This document shows positions 1-11,824 of a stretch of 64,000 nt of DNA, piece by piece. This DNA is from Shiella aurantiaca. GTDB taxonomy: Bacteria; Bacteroidota; Bacteroidia; Cytophagales; Cyclobacteriaceae. The stretch covers positions 173,511-237,510 of the forward strand of contig JAUHJS010000006.1 in assembly GCA_030412945.1 (NCBI GenBank), read 5' to 3'. Under the pieces are notes generated by a model. It worked only from the letters and a program-made list of their open reading frames with translations. It did no database searches and was not told the origin of the DNA. The first letter of the stretch is position 1. Every line of letters starts with the position of its first letter. The translations under genes and the position numbers were made by a program.

Positions 1-374
1 GCTTCCAATTGTTGAGCGATAGACTCGCCTACCAATTTGGCATCAATCTCAGGTCTCTTGATTTCGAAGATATTGATCTGAACATCTTTGCCAGTCAATT
101 TCTTGATCTCTTCTTTAATTTTATCTACTTCGCTACCACCTTTACCAATAACTACACCCGGACGAGCCGTGTGGATGGTTAAAGTGATACGCTTAAGCGT
201 ACGCTCAATAACTACTTTTGAAATGCCGCCTTTAGAGATACGTGCATCTAGGTATTTTCTGATTTTATGGTCTTCAACCAATTTATCAGCGAAGGTTCTC
301 CCACCGTACCAGCTAGAATCCCAACCTTTAACAATGCCTAATCTAAGGCCTACCGGGTTAACTTTTTGTCCCAT
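1..374 (-). CDS. rpsC: 30S ribosomal protein S3, C-terminus cut by window edge
   Basis: Small-subunit protein S3, which binds the head of 16S rRNA near the mRNA entry channel. The minus strand from the ATG at 374 reads [14 protein letters not shown], the standard S3 start, and continues through the KH-type motif [10 protein letters not shown]. About 124 residues are present and the rest lies beyond base 1. It is the last visible gene of the S10-type operon, 9 bases after rplV. Family identity is clear; the gene is partial only because the window ends. Confidence 0.97.
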   Translation of the reverse strand, partial: MGQKVNPVGLRLGIVKGWDSSWYGGRTFADKLVEDHKIRKYLDARISKGGISKVVIERTLKRITLTIHTARPGVVIGKGGSEVDKIKEEIKKLTGKDVQINIFEIKRPEIDAKLVGESIAQQLE

Positions 375-383
375 TACTCCTTA

Positions 384-761
384 TTATTTAACAGTTTCGT
401 TATTAGCTACTACTTTATCAGATGCACTTGCTACGATAAGCGTAACGTGATTAGATCTTTTTCTAATTCTATGTGCACGGCCTTGAGGAGCAGGTCTTAA
501 TCTTTTCAAAATACGACCACCATCCACGAAAATCTCCTTCACGAAAAGATCAGCTTCTTCCAATTTCGCGTCTTGGTGCTTGTTCTGCCAGTTAGAGATA
601 GCAGACAAAAGGAGTTTTTCCAATCTGGCTGCGCCCTCTTTAGGCTGAAACTTAAGTATGCTCAATGCCTTACTCACCTTTTGACCTCTCACAAGATCGG
701 CCACTAACCTCATTTTACGAGGCGATGTAGGTACATTATTTAATTTTGCTATCGCTTCCAT
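384..761 (-). CDS. rplV: 50S ribosomal protein L22
   Basis: 125 residues. L22 lines the peptide exit tunnel of the large subunit. The protein carries the conserved N-terminal [16 protein letters not shown] segment and the C-terminal beta-hairpin region [22 protein letters not shown] that reaches into the tunnel. It lies 6 bases after rpsS and 9 bases before rpsC, so it is co-transcribed with the S10-type operon. The C-terminal tail ([12 protein letters not shown]) is slightly longer than in many L22 proteins. Confidence 0.97.
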   Translation of the reverse strand: MEAIAKLNNVPTSPRKMRLVADLVRGQKVSKALSILKFQPKEGAARLEKLLLSAISNWQNKHQDAKLEEADLFVKEIFVDGGRILKRLRPAPQGRAHRIRKRSNHVTLIVASASDKVVANNETVK

Positions 762-767
762 GCTAAA

Positions 768-1046
768 TTATCTTTTACCTTTATCTTTTTTAGCTACGTG
801 TCCTTTGAAGGTTCTAGTAGGTGAAAATTCACCCAACTTATGACCTACCATGTTTTCCGTAACATATACAGGTATGAATTTATTGCCGTTATGCACAGCG
901 AATGTATGACCAACGAAATCAGGAGAAATCATAGATCTTCTTGACCAAGTTTTGATGACAGACTTCTTGCCTGACTCAGTCATTACGTCTACTTTCTTTT
1001 CAAGACGGAAATCGATATACGGTCCTTTTTTTAACGAACGTGCCAT
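768..1046 (-). CDS. rpsS: 30S ribosomal protein S19
   Basis: 92 residues, the normal S19 length. [12 protein letters not shown] at the start and the central [23 protein letters not shown] motif are diagnostic. S19 forms a complex with S13 in the head of the 30S subunit. Its ATG overlaps the last base of the rplB stop codon (TAATG arrangement), which implies translational coupling to rplB. Confidence 0.97.
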   Translation of the reverse strand: MARSLKKGPYIDFRLEKKVDVMTESGKKSVIKTWSRRSMISPDFVGHTFAVHNGNKFIPVYVTENMVGHKLGEFSPTRTFKGHVAKKDKGKR

Positions 1047-1870
1047 TATTTCTTCCTTCTGCTAACAATGAAATTATTAGAATACTTTTTAGGAGTTCTG
1101 GTCTTTTTACCTTTAGCCAGTAATCCTTTTCTTGAACGTGGGTGACCACCGGATGATCTACCTTCACCACCACCCATTGGGTGATCCACAGGGTTCATTA
1201 CTACCGCTCTAGTTCTAGGTCTTCTACCTAACCATCTATGTCTACCCGCCTTACCTAAGGTTTCGTTCATGTGGTCAGAATTAGATACAGTACCTACAGT
1301 AGCTAAACACTCGGTAAGCACCAATCTCATCTCGCCAGAAGGCAACTTAATAGTGGCATATTTACCGTCACGAGCTAAAAGCTGAGCATAAGAACCCGCG
1401 CTTCTGGCCATTGAACCACCTTTACCGGGTTTCAACTCAACGTTGTGAACAATAGTACCTAATGGGATATTAGCAAGAGGAAGTGTGTTTCCAACCTCAG
1501 GTGCAATTTCTCTACCTGAAATAACGGTTTGTCCTACTTTAATGCCTTCAGGGGCAATGATATAACTCTTAACACCATCTATATAATAGATAAGCGCTAC
1601 ATAAGAGGTACGAGTAGGATCATATTCTACTGATTTTACAGTAGCAGGAATATCAAATCTATTTCTTTTGAAATCTACAACGCGGACTTTTTGTTTGTGA
1701 CCACCACCGATGTAGCGCATGGTCATACGTCCGTCATTATTTCTACCACCCGACTTTTTACGAGTTACAAGTAATGATTTCTCAGGCGTTGCTGTGGTAA
1801 TCTCAGCGAAAGCAGGAGCCGTTCTGAAACGGGTACCTGGGGTCATGGGTCTTAATTTCTTTATTGCCAT
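1046..1870 (-). CDS. rplB: 50S ribosomal protein L2
   Basis: 274 residues, full length for L2, which sits near the peptidyl transferase centre and helps join the subunits. The C-terminal segment [13 protein letters not shown] contains the conserved histidine region, and the middle contains the RNA-binding domain with [19 protein letters not shown]. It lies between rplW (13 bases upstream) and rpsS (1-base overlap) in the S10-type operon. Confidence 0.98.
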   Translation of the reverse strand: MAIKKLRPMTPGTRFRTAPAFAEITTATPEKSLLVTRKKSGGRNNDGRMTMRYIGGGHKQKVRVVDFKRNRFDIPATVKSVEYDPTRTSYVALIYYIDGVKSYIIAPEGIKVGQTVISGREIAPEVGNTLPLANIPLGTIVHNVELKPGKGGSMARSAGSYAQLLARDGKYATIKLPSGEMRLVLTECLATVGTVSNSDHMNETLGKAGRHRWLGRRPRTRAVVMNPVDHPMGGGEGRSSGGHPRSRKGLLAKGKKTRTPKKYSNNFIVSRRKK

Positions 1871-1883
1871 CTCTCTAAATCAA

Positions 1884-2171
1884 TTAAATACCACTATAAA
1901 AATCTATCACCTCACCCTGAGCTACAGTTACAATCGCCTTTTTGAAAGAGGCCGATTTACCAGAAATGATTCTGGCTTTTGTATAACGGGTTTTTACTTT
2001 TCCAGCATAGTACATAGTGTTTACATTCTCAACTGTAACACCGTACATGGTTTCAACGGCTCTTTTAATTTCTACTTTGTTGGCAGTTTTGGCTACAACG
2101 AAGCCATACTTTCCTTTTTCATTCAAAGCAGAAACCTTTTCAGTAACCAACGGCTTAATTAAAACGCTCAT
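1884..2171 (-). CDS. rplW: 50S ribosomal protein L23
   Basis: 95 residues. L23 lies at the tunnel exit and is the docking site for trigger factor and SRP. The start MSVLIKPLVTEKVSALNEKGKYGF and the VEIKRAVETMYGVTVENVNT motif are typical. It follows rplD by 4 bases and precedes rplB by 13, within the S10-type operon. Confidence 0.97.
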   Translation of the reverse strand: MSVLIKPLVTEKVSALNEKGKYGFVVAKTANKVEIKRAVETMYGVTVENVNTMYYAGKVKTRYTKARIISGKSASFKKAIVTVAQGEVIDFYSGI

Positions 2172-2175
2172 CGTA

Positions 2176-2802
2176 TTAGCTTAATAAGTTTTCAATCTTT
2201 TGTACTGAACTTTCTGCCAACATTAGGGTATCAGCATTAAGCAAATCGTAGGTGTTGATTGAATCAGCCGTTACAATTTTCGCGTTGCTAATGTTCCTTC
2301 CTGACAGGTACACATTCTCATTAGTATCTCCTAGTACCAACAATGTCTTCTTATTATCTAAAGACAAAGCCTTAAGCACGTTAAGGTAATTTTTGGTTTT
2401 TGGAGCTTCGAAAGTAAAATCTTCGATAACCATAATTTGGTTATCCTTTACTTTATAGGCTAGGGCAGACTTACGCGCTAGTTCTTTGGTCTTTTTGTTA
2501 AGCTTGAAACCATAGTCTCTTGGCTTAGGACCGAATACTCTACCACCCCCTCTAAACAAAGGTGACTTCATAGAACCCGCACGAGCTCCACCTGTTCCTT
2601 TTTGTTTCTTCAGTTTCTTGGTAGTTCTAGCAATCTCTGCTCTCTCTTTAGACTTGTGCGTTCCTTGGCGCTGATTGGCCAAGATTTGCTTAACGTCTAA
2701 GTAAATGGCATGATCATTTGGCTCGATGCCAAAAATGTCGTCTGATAAATTGATTTTTTTACCAGAGGTTTCGCCATTAATCTTTTTTACAGCAACTTCC
2801 AT
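2176..2802 (-). CDS. rplD: 50S ribosomal protein L4
   Basis: 208 residues, normal for L4. The basic loop that enters the exit tunnel is visible ([22 protein letters not shown]), followed by the globular C-terminal domain. In many bacteria L4 also represses its own operon; nothing in this leader shows that here. The gene starts 5 bases after rplC. Confidence 0.97.
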   Translation of the reverse strand: MEVAVKKINGETSGKKINLSDDIFGIEPNDHAIYLDVKQILANQRQGTHKSKERAEIARTTKKLKKQKGTGGARAGSMKSPLFRGGGRVFGPKPRDYGFKLNKKTKELARKSALAYKVKDNQIMVIEDFTFEAPKTKNYLNVLKALSLDNKKTLLVLGDTNENVYLSGRNISNAKIVTADSINTYDLLNADTLMLAESSVQKIENLLS

Positions 2803-2807
2803 TTTTC

Positions 2808-3440
2808 TTATTTCTCTAATACTACGTAAGAGTTCTTTGCTCCTGGCACAGATCCACTAACCAATACTAGGTTGTGCTCTGGCATTAATTTAATCACGCG
2901 AAGGTTTACCATCTTCACGCGGTCGCCACCGGTTCTTCCGGCCATGCGCATTCCTTTGAATACTCTTGAAGGGAATGAACAGGCACCGATAGAACCCGGG
3001 TGTCTCTGACGGTTGTGCTGGCCGTGAGTTTGTCCACCCACACCACCAAAGCCATGTCTTTTAACAACACCTTGGAAACCTTTACCTTTTGAAGTTCCGA
3101 TAGCATCCACGAAGTCACCTTCTACGAATACTTCTTCTACTTTTATCTCTCTTCCAAGTGTAACTCCACCTTCAAAGTCTACTCTGAAATCGCGGAACTC
3201 TACCGTTTTGTGTTTAGGAGTAGTTCCAGCTTTCGCGAAGTGACCTTTGGCTGCACCAGAAGTTCTTTTTTCTTTTTTCTCTCCAAACCCCAACTGAATG
3301 GCATTGTAACCATCCGTGTCAACGTTCTTTATTTGTGTTACTACACAAGGACCTGTCTCTAAAACGGTACAAGCAATGTTTCGTCCATCAGGGCCGAAAA
3401 CGCTGGTCATTCCGATTTTTTTGCCAATTATACCAGACAT
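2808..3440 (-). CDS. rplC: 50S ribosomal protein L3
   Basis: 210 residues. [15 protein letters not shown] at the N-terminus and the [17 protein letters not shown] loop, which reaches toward the peptidyl transferase centre, identify L3. It is the first gene of its transcription unit here: a terminator follows rpsJ upstream and a strong promoter lies at 3502-3531, so L3 expression is uncoupled from rpsJ, which usually opens the S10 operon. Confidence 0.97.
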   Translation of the reverse strand: MSGIIGKKIGMTSVFGPDGRNIACTVLETGPCVVTQIKNVDTDGYNAIQLGFGEKKEKRTSGAAKGHFAKAGTTPKHKTVEFRDFRVDFEGGVTLGREIKVEEVFVEGDFVDAIGTSKGKGFQGVVKRHGFGGVGGQTHGQHNRQRHPGSIGACSFPSRVFKGMRMAGRTGGDRVKMVNLRVIKLMPEHNLVLVSGSVPGAKNSYVVLEK

Positions 3441-3501
3441 CTTTTGAAATATTTACGATGTTTTAATGCCTTAATTATCAAGACCTTTTTACAAAGGACT
3501 G

Positions 3502-3531
3502 CAAAGATAGTGAATATTTTTAAGTAACAAA
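3502..3531 (-). promoter_or_regulatory. Promoter for rplC operon
   Basis: On the minus strand TTTG (3531-3528) is followed after 18 bases by TATCTTTG (3509-3502). This is a perfect match to the Bacteroidota primary-sigma consensus (TTTG and TAnnTTTG). It lies about 60 bases upstream of the rplC start. Confidence 0.8.
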
Positions 3532-3569
3532 AAACTAAAACTTAATTTTTTGTGTTATCCATAGTCACA

Positions 3570-3601
3570 TAAAAAAGAACCGGAGCGTGTCCGGTTCTTT
3601 T
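3570..3601 (-). terminator. Rho-independent terminator after rpsJ
   Basis: An 11-bp perfect stem (AAAGAACCGGA and its complement) with a 5-base loop is followed on the minus strand by a run of six T. It lies just past the rpsJ stop codon and ends the rpsL-rpsG-fusA-rpsJ unit. Confidence 0.85.
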
Positions 3602-3622
3602 ATTTTTTTATGTAAAGAATCG

Positions 3623-3928
3623 TTAGACTTTGATTTCTACATCTACTCCACTAGGAAGCTCTAGTTTCATCAAAGCATCAACTGTCTTTGAGCTGTTTGA
3701 GTAGATATCTACCAAACGCTTATAAGTACAAAGTTGAAACTGCTCTCTTGACTTCTTGCTCACGTGTGGAGAGCGAAGTACAGTGAACTTTTCTTTTTCA
3801 GTAGGCAAAGGGATTGGACCGCTAACCACGGCTCCGGTAGCCTTAACCGCTCTAACGATTTTCTCTGAAGACTTATCTACCAGATTGTGATCGTATGATT
3901 TTAGTTTAATTCTAATCTTCTGATTCAT
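3623..3928 (-). CDS. rpsJ: 30S ribosomal protein S10
   Basis: 101 residues. The start [20 protein letters not shown] and the [20 protein letters not shown] loop are the S10 signature. S10 is part of the 30S head and is NusE in transcription antitermination. It is the last gene of the rpsL-rpsG-fusA unit (9 bases after fusA), with a terminator directly after it. Confidence 0.97.
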   Translation of the reverse strand: MNQKIRIKLKSYDHNLVDKSSEKIVRAVKATGAVVSGPIPLPTEKEKFTVLRSPHVSKKSREQFQLCTYKRLVDIYSNSSKTVDALMKLELPSGVDVEIKV

Positions 3929-3937
3929 GGTGTCTTA

Positions 3938-6034
3938 TTATTTAGCGCCCTTGGCTTTTGCAATAACGGCCTCAGCGATGTTATTAGGAACCTGCTCGTA
4001 GTGTGAGAAAGTTAACGAAGCTGTAGCTCTACCTGAAGTGATAGTTCTCAAGTCGGTGATGTAACCGAACAACTCTGACAAAGGAACATCGGCTTTGATT
4101 ACTTGAGCAACACCTTTGGTGTCCATACCTTTCATCAAACCTCTTCTTCTGTTCAAGTCGCCTGTTACCGGACCTGTATATTCATCAGGAGTAACTACGT
4201 CTACCGCCATGATTGGCTCAAGCAATACTGGGGCAGCTTTCTTAGCCGCTTCTTTATAACCCAAACGAGCAGCCATTTCAAATGACAAAGCATCTGAATC
4301 GACATCGTGGTATGAACCGTGGAAAATACGCACTTTCAAGCTGTCGATAGGATATCCTGCTAATGGACCATTGGCCATAGAAGCTTCGAATCCTTTTTGG
4401 ATTGCCGGAATGAATTCTTTAGGAATCACGCCACCCACAATACCGTTCACAAATTCAAGACCTGGCTTGCCATCTTCGCGAGGCATCATTTCAAACACGA
4501 TATCGGCAAATTTACCTTTACCACCTGTTTGTTTTTTGTAAACCTCTTTGTGCTCAACAGCCTTAGTGATCATCTCTTTGTAAGCTACCTGAGGTGCACC
4601 TTGGTTCAACTCAACCTTGAATTCACGCTTCATACGGTCGATGATGATTTCCAAGTGAAGTTCACCCATACCTTTCAAGATAGTCTGACCCGTTTCGTGA
4701 TCAGTTTCTACACGAAGGGTAGGATCTTCTTCTACCAATTTGGCAATCGCCATACCCATTTTATCTACGTCAGCTTGAGTTTTAGGCTCAATAGCATAAC
4801 CGATAACGGGCTCAGGGAATACCATAGATTCCAATACGATTTTGTTTTTCTCATCGCAAAGGGTATCTCCGGTTTTGATATCTTTAAAACCTACAACAGC
4901 TCCAATATCTCCAGCTACCAAACGCTCAATTTGATTCTGCTTGTTAGCATGCATTTGGAAAATACGAGAGATACGTTCTTTCGATTCAGAACGGGTGTTG
5001 TACACATAAGAACCAGACTCAAGGATTCCAGAGTACGCTCTTACGAAACACAAACGACCTACGAAAGGATCGGTAGCAATTTTGAAAGCCAAACCAGTGA
5101 AAGGCTCAGTCTCAGAAGGCTTACGAACAACTTCTTTATCAGTATCAGGGTTGATACCTACGATATTATCTCTATCAAGTGGTGAAGGCAATAACTCCAT
5201 TACGAAGTCAAGCATAGTCTGAACACCTTTGTTCTTGAAAGAAGAACCACATACCATTGGTACGATGGCCATATCAATAACGGCAGCGCGAAGAGCTTTA
5301 AGGATTTCTTCCTCGGAAATTGAGTTTGGATCCTCAAAGTATTTCTCCATTAAAGACTCGTCATATTCGGCAACGGCTTCAAGAAGTTTTTCTCTGTATT
5401 CCGCTACTTCTTCCACCATGTCTTCAGGAACCGGAACTACCTCATAGGTCATTCCTTTGTCTTCTTCATTCCAGATAATACCACGGTTGTTGATCAAGTC
5501 AACCACACCACGGAAAGTATCTTCAGCACCGATAGGTAATTGCAAAGGCACAGCTTTGCTACCCAACATTTCTTTTACTTGCTTACAAACATCAAGGAAG
5601 TTAGCTCCTGAACGGTCCATTTTGTTAACGAAACCGATACGAGCAACTTTATAGTTGTCAGCCAATCTCCAGTTAGTTTCAGACTGTGGCTCAACACCAT
5701 CAACTGCACTAAACAAGAATACAAGACCATCCAATACACGAAGGGAACGGTTTACCTCTACGGTAAAATCCACGTGACCTGGAGTATCGATGATGTTTAC
5801 GTTGTATTTATTGTTTCTGTAGTTCCAAAATACGGTGGTAGCAGCAGAAGTAATAGTAATACCTCTTTCTTGCTCTTGCTCCATCCAGTCCATGGTAGCG
5901 GCACCATCGTGAACTTCACCGATTTTGTGACTCACACCGGCATAGTAAAGAATACGCTCAGTGGTTGTCGTTTTACCGGCATCAATGTGCGCGGCAATAC
6001 CAATATTTCTAGTAAGTTTTAAATCTCTTGCCAT
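3938..6034 (-). CDS. fusA: Elongation factor G
   Basis: 698 residues, the full length of EF-G, the GTPase that drives translocation. G1 is [15 protein letters not shown], followed by the switch II motif DTPGHVDFT and G4 NKMDRSG. Domains II to V follow, including the domain IV loop near [10 protein letters not shown]. It lies between rpsG (11 bases) and rpsJ (9 bases) in the str-type operon, so this is the housekeeping copy. Confidence 0.98.
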   Translation of the reverse strand: MARDLKLTRNIGIAAHIDAGKTTTTERILYYAGVSHKIGEVHDGAATMDWMEQEQERGITITSAATTVFWNYRNNKYNVNIIDTPGHVDFTVEVNRSLRVLDGLVFLFSAVDGVEPQSETNWRLADNYKVARIGFVNKMDRSGANFLDVCKQVKEMLGSKAVPLQLPIGAEDTFRGVVDLINNRGIIWNEEDKGMTYEVVPVPEDMVEEVAEYREKLLEAVAEYDESLMEKYFEDPNSISEEEILKALRAAVIDMAIVPMVCGSSFKNKGVQTMLDFVMELLPSPLDRDNIVGINPDTDKEVVRKPSETEPFTGLAFKIATDPFVGRLCFVRAYSGILESGSYVYNTRSESKERISRIFQMHANKQNQIERLVAGDIGAVVGFKDIKTGDTLCDEKNKIVLESMVFPEPVIGYAIEPKTQADVDKMGMAIAKLVEEDPTLRVETDHETGQTILKGMGELHLEIIIDRMKREFKVELNQGAPQVAYKEMITKAVEHKEVYKKQTGGKGKFADIVFEMMPREDGKPGLEFVNGIVGGVIPKEFIPAIQKGFEASMANGPLAGYPIDSLKVRIFHGSYHDVDSDALSFEMAARLGYKEAAKKAAPVLLEPIMAVDVVTPDEYTGPVTGDLNRRRGLMKGMDTKGVAQVIKADVPLSELFGYITDLRTITSGRATASLTFSHYEQVPNNIAEAVIAKAKGAK

Positions 6035-6045
6035 TGTATAGCTAA

Positions 6046-6513
6046 TTAGAATCTAAAGTGAGAGAACGCTTTGTTTGCCTCAGCCATTCTATGGGTATCA
6101 TCCTTCTTCTTGATGGCAGCGCCTTCACCTTTCGATGCAGCAACGATTTCACCAGCCAATTTCTCCATCATCGTCTTCTCCCCTCTTGATCTGGCGTATT
6201 TGATCATCCATTTGATACCTAGAGACGTCTTTCTTTCAGGACGAACCTCAGTAGGAACCTGGAAAGTTGCTCCACCCACTCTACGGCTTTTTACTTCCAC
6301 GGCAGGCATCACATTATTCAAGGCTTTTTTCCAAACTTCAAGACCATTCTCGCCTGTTCTCTTTTCTACCAATGCCACGGCATCATAGAAAATGTTGTAG
6401 GCAATACTCTTCTTCCCGTCATACATTAAATAGTTCACGAACTTTGTCACCAAAGTATCTTGGAACTTTGGATCGGGAAGAACATATCTCTTCTTTGGTT
6501 TTGCTTTCCTCAT
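6046..6513 (-). CDS. rpsG: 30S ribosomal protein S7
   Basis: 155 residues. [17 protein letters not shown] at the start and the [17 protein letters not shown] beta-hairpin identify S7, which nucleates assembly of the 30S head and contacts the E site. It follows rpsL by 14 bases in the str-type operon. Confidence 0.97.
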   Translation of the reverse strand: MRKAKPKKRYVLPDPKFQDTLVTKFVNYLMYDGKKSIAYNIFYDAVALVEKRTGENGLEVWKKALNNVMPAVEVKSRRVGGATFQVPTEVRPERKTSLGIKWMIKYARSRGEKTMMEKLAGEIVAASKGEGAAIKKKDDTHRMAEANKAFSHFRF

Positions 6514-6527
6514 TTATGTAATAATTA

Positions 6528-6938
6528 TTATTTTTTCTTTCCTTTTGTAGGAGCTGCAGCTTGACCTGGCTTAGGACGCTTAGCACCATATTTAGAACGA
6601 GACTGTAATCTTCCGCTCACTCCGGCTGTATCTAAAGCACCACGCACGATGTGATAACGTACACCTGGCAAATCTTTCACCCTGCCACCTCTGATCAATA
6701 CGATAGAGTGTTCTTGCAGATTGTGACCTTCACCTGGAATGTAGGCGTTCACCTCTTTACCATTGGTTAATCTCACCCTCGCTACTTTTCTCATAGCTGA
6801 GTTAGGTTTCTTTGGTGTAGTAGTATACACTCTGGTACATACGCCTCTTCTTTGAGGGCAAGAGTCCAAAGCTGGAGACTTTGACTTAGAAGTCAATTCT
6901 GTTCTACCTTTTCTTACTAATTGCTGTATAGTAGGCAT
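6528..6938 (-). CDS. rpsL: 30S ribosomal protein S12
   Basis: 136 residues. [12 protein letters not shown], the [18 protein letters not shown] segment and [12 protein letters not shown] identify S12 at the decoding centre. The lysine in the PKKPNSA motif, a common site of streptomycin-resistance changes, has the wild-type state. The C-terminal tail is lysine-rich. rpsL opens the str-type unit, with its own promoter at 6984-7015. Confidence 0.97.
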   Translation of the reverse strand: MPTIQQLVRKGRTELTSKSKSPALDSCPQRRGVCTRVYTTTPKKPNSAMRKVARVRLTNGKEVNAYIPGEGHNLQEHSIVLIRGGRVKDLPGVRYHIVRGALDTAGVSGRLQSRSKYGAKRPKPGQAAAPTKGKKK

Positions 6939-6983
6939 TTATACTAAATTTAATCTTTATTGCACACTAGATTTTTGGGATTG

Positions 6984-7015
6984 CAAAGGTATACAAATAC
7001 ATAGTTACAAGCAAA
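6984..7015 (-). promoter_or_regulatory. Promoter for rpsL-rpsG-fusA-rpsJ
   Basis: Minus strand TTTG (7015-7012), a 20-base gap, then TACCTTTG (6991-6984), matching TAnnTTTG. It lies about 45 bases ahead of the rpsL ATG. The spacing is at the long end of the usual range. Confidence 0.65.
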
Positions 7016-7052
7016 CACTTGGTAAATAATTCTTTAGCCTTTACAAAAATAA

Positions 7053-7085
7053 AAGACGAGGGACGTGAATCCCCCGTCTTTGTCT
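7053..7085 (-). terminator. Terminator after the DUF3467 gene
   Basis: AAAGACGAGGG and CCCCCGTCTTT form an 11-position stem with one mismatch and an 8-base loop, with TTTTATTTTTG following on the minus strand. It sits 15-50 bases after the stop codon at 7101 and separates the rpoBC unit from rpsL. Confidence 0.75.
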
Positions 7086-7100
7086 TATGAATATTTCCTA

Positions 7101-7430
7101 TTAAGCTTCCCCTATGCTTCCTCCGAAGTTCATCGGAAACTTAGGCGCCTCGTCCGATTGCTTAATGGGGCCGAAGTTGTCTTCGTACTTTTTAATGTTA
7201 TCCTTAAGAGCCGCTAACAGTCGCTTAGCATGCTCAGGGGTAATCACAATACGAGATTTCACTTTGGCCTTAGGTACACCGGGCATCAAGCGAATAAAAT
7301 CAATCACAAACTCTCCATTGGAGTGAGCAATCATGGCCAAATTGGAATAAATCCCTTCCGCAATTTCTTCGGTAAGTTCAATATTGATTTGGTTTTGATT
7401 ACCAGGTTTGTTCTTTACCTCGTCCGCCAT
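7101..7430 (-). CDS. DUF3467 domain protein downstream of rpoC
   Basis: 109 residues with no signal peptide or membrane segment. The core NQINIELTEEIAEGIYSNLAMIAHSNGEFVIDFIRLMPG followed by AKVKSRIVITPEHAKRLLAAL is the DUF3467 pattern seen beside rpoC in Bacteroidota. It starts 2 bases after the rpoC stop and ends before a terminator, so it is the last gene of the rpoB-rpoC transcript. Its function is not known; the position suggests a role tied to transcription or translation, but that is inference. Confidence 0.85.
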   Translation of the reverse strand: MADEVKNKPGNQNQINIELTEEIAEGIYSNLAMIAHSNGEFVIDFIRLMPGVPKAKVKSRIVITPEHAKRLLAALKDNIKKYEDNFGPIKQSDEAPKFPMNFGGSIGEA

Positions 7431-7432
7431 GA

Positions 7433-10400
7433 TTATTTAGCTAGTTCTTTCTTCTTCTGGAACTCTTCGCGAGAAGCTACCAAGGCATCGTACTCTTCTT
7501 TCGAACCTACGATGTTGTCATGGAATCTGCGTACGCCTGTACCAGCTGGTATTAGGTGACCTACGATTACGTTCTCTTTCAAGCCCATTAGATAATCCGC
7601 TTTACCACGAATAGAAGCCTCGCTAAGCACTTTGGTTGTCTCCTGGAAGGAGGCAGCCGAAATGAAGCTTTCAGTTCCTAAGGAAGCCTGCGTGATACCT
7701 TGAAGCGTTGGCTGCGATACGGCTGCATCTGCATCACGTACCGTTACCAGCTTCATATCCTTACGCTTAAGCATAGAGTTCTCGTCTCTTAGCTTACGAG
7801 CAGTAATGATCATACCCGGCTTCATGGTAGCAGAATCACCAGCCTCGGTTACTACTTTCTTGTCAAGGATATTATCGTTCTCGTTACGGAAAACAAACTT
7901 ATCTACCACTTGGCCTGGCAAGAAATTGGTATCACCTGGTTCAATGATTTCCACTTTCTGCATCATCTGGCTTACGATCGCCTCAATGTGCTTATCGTTG
8001 ATTTTTACCCCTTGTAAGCGGTAAACCTCTTGGATTTCATTTACTAGATATTCTTGTACGGCAGTTGGTCCTTTGATACTCAAGATATCCGATGGCGTAA
8101 TAGCACCATCTGACAATGGCATACCGGCTCTCACGAAGTCATTGTCCTGCACAAGGATGTGCTTAGACAAAGGCACCATGTAGCGCTTCTTCACTCCGTC
8201 TTTCGACTCGATAAAGATTTCGCGGTTACCACGCTTGATACCACCATAAGTTACCACACCGTCAATCTCAGACACAACGGCTGGATTGGATGGATTACGT
8301 GCTTCGAAAAGTTCGGTTACACGTGGAAGACCACCCGTGATGTCACGTGATTTACCCATTGTACGAGGAATCTTAGCCAGTACTTGACCAGATTTAATGA
8401 CCTCGCCATTGTCTACTGACAAGTGAGCACCCACTGGGATGCTGTACGATTTAGAATCGTTTTTGCTCACCACCACAATGGCAGGGTTTTTAGTTTTATC
8501 CTTGGTATCAACGATAACTTTCTCACGGTGACCTGTCTGCTCATCGGATTCCTCACGGTAGGTAATACCTTCTTCGATAGCATCGAATTCAACTTTACCA
8601 TCAAATTCTGAAAGAATTACCGCGTTGTATGGATCCCAATAACACAAGTCATCTCCTTTTTTCACTTTATCACCTTCCTTCACTTGAAGAAAAGCACCAT
8701 AAGGTACGTGGTTGCTGATTAAGGTCTTGCCGGATTTCTCATCCACAATCTTAATTTCACCCGAACGACCCATTACGATGTTTACTTTTTCGCCTTCGTC
8801 ATTGGTAGTGGTAATACTGCGAAGCTCTTCGAACTGTACAGTTCCTTCAAACTTAGCCTTAATCTTTGCCTCTACGGCAATGTTAGAAGCAGTACCACCC
8901 ACGTGGAAGGTACGAAGCGTAAGCTGAGTACCAGGCTCACCGATTGACTGTGCGGCAATAACACCTACAGCCTCTCCGATTTCAGCCATTCTACCAGTAG
9001 AAAGGTTTCTTCCGTAGCACTTCGCGCAAGTACCCTGACGAGTCTCGCAAGTAAGTACCGAACGAATCTCTACTTCTTCAATACCACTAGCTTCTACTTT
9101 AGCTGCCAGTTCTTCGGTAATCTCAATACCTGCTTCCAAGATAAGTGCATCACTTACCGGATCGTACACATCATGTACAGATACACGACCAAGAATACGC
9201 TCAGCAAGCGGCTCTACTACTTCTTCGTTATCTTTCAAAGCAGTAACTACAATACCACGAAGGGTACCACAGTCAGCTTCATTTACAATTACATCTTGTG
9301 CTACGTCAACCAACCTACGAGTTAAATAACCCGCATCGGCAGTTTTCAAAGCGGTATCGGCCAAACCTTTACGGGCACCGTGAGTAGAGATAAAGTACTC
9401 GATTACGTCCAGACCTTCTTTAAAGTTAGAAAGAATCGGGTTTTCGATAATCTCACCTACTGAACCTTGTAGGTTTTTCTGTGGCTTCGCCATCAAACCT
9501 CTCATACCACCCAGCTGACGAATCTGCTCTCTAGAACCACGGGCTCCTGAGTGCATCATCATATAGATAGAGTTAAATCCTTGCTGATCTTCCTCCAACT
9601 GCGTCATTAGGGTATTGGTAATTTGCGAGTTGATACGTGTCCAGATATCAATTACTTGGTTGTAACGTTCGTTATCGGTGATAAGACCCATCAAGTAGTT
9701 ATTCCACACTACGTCTACCTCTTGCTTGGCTTGCTCAATTAGTGTGTTTTTCGACTCAGGAATCATCACATCATTCAGACCCATAGAAAGACCACCTTTA
9801 TAGGCCGACTGGAATCCAAGTTCTTTGATATCATCCAAGAATTTAGCCGTTTTAGAAATACCAGCAATCTTGAATACCATAGAGATAATCTGCTGTAATT
9901 TCTTCTTAGTCAATAGCTCGTTTACGTAGCCAACTTCTTCAGGAACTAGTTCATTGAATAACACACGACCAGCAACTGTTTCGATAAGCTTGGTTTCAAG
10001 CGAGTTATCTTCATTTCTTACCTTAGCACGCACCTTAATAAATGCATGCTTAGACAAACGGCCTTCGTTGATAGCTATTACTACTTCCTGCGCGCTGTAG
10101 AAAGTCATTCCTTCACCAATAATTGGGTGCTCAGGCGTTGATCTTCTTCCTTTTGACACGTAGTACAGACCAAGAACCATGTCTTGAGAAGGTACGGCAA
10201 TAGGTGCTCCGTTGGCAGGGTTCAAAATGTTATGAGAAGAAAGCATCAATAAAGAAGCTTCCAAAATCGCTTCATGACCTAGCGGCACGTGAACGGCCAT
10301 CTGGTCACCGTCAAAGTCAGCGTTGAAGGCGGTACACACTAATGGGTGCAACTGAATCGCTTTACCTTCGATTAGTTTAGGTTGGAAAGCCTGAATACCT

Positions 10401-11737
10401 AGTCGGTGAAGCGTTGGGGCACGGTTTAGCAATACCGGGTGTCCTTTCAATACATTTTCAAGGATATCCCAAACTACAGGATCTTTTCTGTCAACGATTT
10501 TCTTGGCAGATTTTACGGTCTTAACGATACCTCTTTCAATCAATTTGCGGATAACAAATGGCTTGAATAGTTCGGCAGCCATATCCTTAGGAAGACCGCA
10601 CTCGTGCAGTTTCAATTCAGGACCTACTACAATTACCGAACGACCGGAATAATCCACACGCTTACCAAGCAAGTTTTGACGGAAACGTCCTTGCTTACCT
10701 TTCAGCATGTCGCTCAAAGACTTAAGCGCACGGTTACCATCCGAACGAACGGCATTTACTTTACGTGAGTTATCGAATAGTGAATCTACCGCTTCTTGAA
10801 GCATACGCTTCTCATTACGTAGAATTACCTCAGGCGCTTTGATATCAATAAGTCGCTTCAAGCGGTTGTTACGGATAATCACACGTCTGTACAAATCATT
10901 CAAATCAGAAGTAGCAAAACGACCACCATCCAAAGGTACAAGCGGACGCAATTCCGGTGGAATTACAGGTACCATCTTGATAATCATCCACTCAGGCTTG
11001 TTCTCAATGCGTGTTTGCGCATCGCGGAAAGCTTCTACTACTTTCAAACGCTTCAAGGCCTCGGCCTTTCTTTGCTGAGAAGTATCAGTGGCGGCTTGGT
11101 GACGTAGGCTGTATGACAAATCATCTAATTTCAAACGAGAAAGAAGCATTTCTAAAGCTTCGGCTCCCATTTTAGCGATGAATTTGTTCGGATCTTCGTC
11201 ATCCAACATCTGGTTTTCACGAGGAAGTTTGTCAATAATGTCCAAATACTCATCCTCGGTCAAGAAATCTAGATACGAGATACCGTCTTCGGCCTTAATA
11301 CCCGGCTGAACAACGGCATATCTTTCGTAATAGATGATTTGATCCAATTTCTTGGTAGGCAGGCCTAGCAAGTAACCGATTTTGTTAGGCAAAGAACGGA
11401 AATACCAAATGTGAGCCACAGGTACTACCAATTCGATGTGCCCCATGCGCTCGCGTCTTACCTTTTTCTCGGTAACCTCTACCCCGCAACGGTCACAAAT
11501 AATGCCTTTGTAACGAATTCTTTTATATTTCCCGCAATGACATTCCCAATCTTTCACAGGTCCGAAAATGCGCTCGCAGAACAAACCGCCCATTTCAGGC
11601 TTGTAGGTTCTGTAGTTGATTGTTTCCGGCTGTGTTACTTCCCCATGCGAGCTCTCTAAGATTGACTCAGGAGAAGCAAGGCTAATGGTAACTTTTGAAA
11701 AGTCAGTGTTGATTTTTTTATTTTTCTTAAATGCCAT
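7433..11737 (-). CDS. rpoC: DNA-directed RNA polymerase subunit beta'
   Basis: 1434 residues, full length. The zinc-binding region [20 protein letters not shown] is near residue 66, the catalytic [12 protein letters not shown] motif (three Asp bind the active-site Mg) near residue 465, and a second cysteine cluster [11 protein letters not shown] near residue 895. It follows rpoB by 87 bases with no clear promoter or terminator between them, so both subunits are made from one transcript with the DUF3467 gene. Confidence 0.98.
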   Translation of the reverse strand: MAFKKNKKINTDFSKVTISLASPESILESSHGEVTQPETINYRTYKPEMGGLFCERIFGPVKDWECHCGKYKRIRYKGIICDRCGVEVTEKKVRRERMGHIELVVPVAHIWYFRSLPNKIGYLLGLPTKKLDQIIYYERYAVVQPGIKAEDGISYLDFLTEDEYLDIIDKLPRENQMLDDEDPNKFIAKMGAEALEMLLSRLKLDDLSYSLRHQAATDTSQQRKAEALKRLKVVEAFRDAQTRIENKPEWMIIKMVPVIPPELRPLVPLDGGRFATSDLNDLYRRVIIRNNRLKRLIDIKAPEVILRNEKRMLQEAVDSLFDNSRKVNAVRSDGNRALKSLSDMLKGKQGRFRQNLLGKRVDYSGRSVIVVGPELKLHECGLPKDMAAELFKPFVIRKLIERGIVKTVKSAKKIVDRKDPVVWDILENVLKGHPVLLNRAPTLHRLGIQAFQPKLIEGKAIQLHPLVCTAFNADFDGDQMAVHVPLGHEAILEASLLMLSSHNILNPANGAPIAVPSQDMVLGLYYVSKGRRSTPEHPIIGEGMTFYSAQEVVIAINEGRLSKHAFIKVRAKVRNEDNSLETKLIETVAGRVLFNELVPEEVGYVNELLTKKKLQQIISMVFKIAGISKTAKFLDDIKELGFQSAYKGGLSMGLNDVMIPESKNTLIEQAKQEVDVVWNNYLMGLITDNERYNQVIDIWTRINSQITNTLMTQLEEDQQGFNSIYMMMHSGARGSREQIRQLGGMRGLMAKPQKNLQGSVGEIIENPILSNFKEGLDVIEYFISTHGARKGLADTALKTADAGYLTRRLVDVAQDVIVNEADCGTLRGIVVTALKDNEEVVEPLAERILGRVSVHDVYDPVSDALILEAGIEITEELAAKVEASGIEEVEIRSVLTCETRQGTCAKCYGRNLSTGRMAEIGEAVGVIAAQSIGEPGTQLTLRTFHVGGTASNIAVEAKIKAKFEGTVQFEELRSITTTNDEGEKVNIVMGRSGEIKIVDEKSGKTLISNHVPYGAFLQVKEGDKVKKGDDLCYWDPYNAVILSEFDGKVEFDAIEEGITYREESDEQTGHREKVIVDTKDKTKNPAIVVVSKNDSKSYSIPVGAHLSVDNGEVIKSGQVLAKIPRTMGKSRDITGGLPRVTELFEARNPSNPAVVSEIDGVVTYGGIKRGNREIFIESKDGVKKRYMVPLSKHILVQDNDFVRAGMPLSDGAITPSDILSIKGPTAVQEYLVNEIQEVYRLQGVKINDKHIEAIVSQMMQKVEIIEPGDTNFLPGQVVDKFVFRNENDNILDKKVVTEAGDSATMKPGMIITARKLRDENSMLKRKDMKLVTVRDADAAVSQPTLQGITQASLGTESFISAASFQETTKVLSEASIRGKADYLMGLKENVIVGHLIPAGTGVRRFHDNIVGSKEEYDALVASREEFQKKKELAK

Positions 11738-11824
11738 CTTCTTTTTCTTTGATGATGTGTATATGCACTGATATAGTTAAAGCATGCAGAAGCTGGTGCT
11801 CAGCTCCTGCATACCGAACGGGAT

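Noticed and set aside
4397..5185. Plus-strand open frame (262 codons) inside fusA
   Set aside because: Antisense shadow of EF-G; no start context or known motif.
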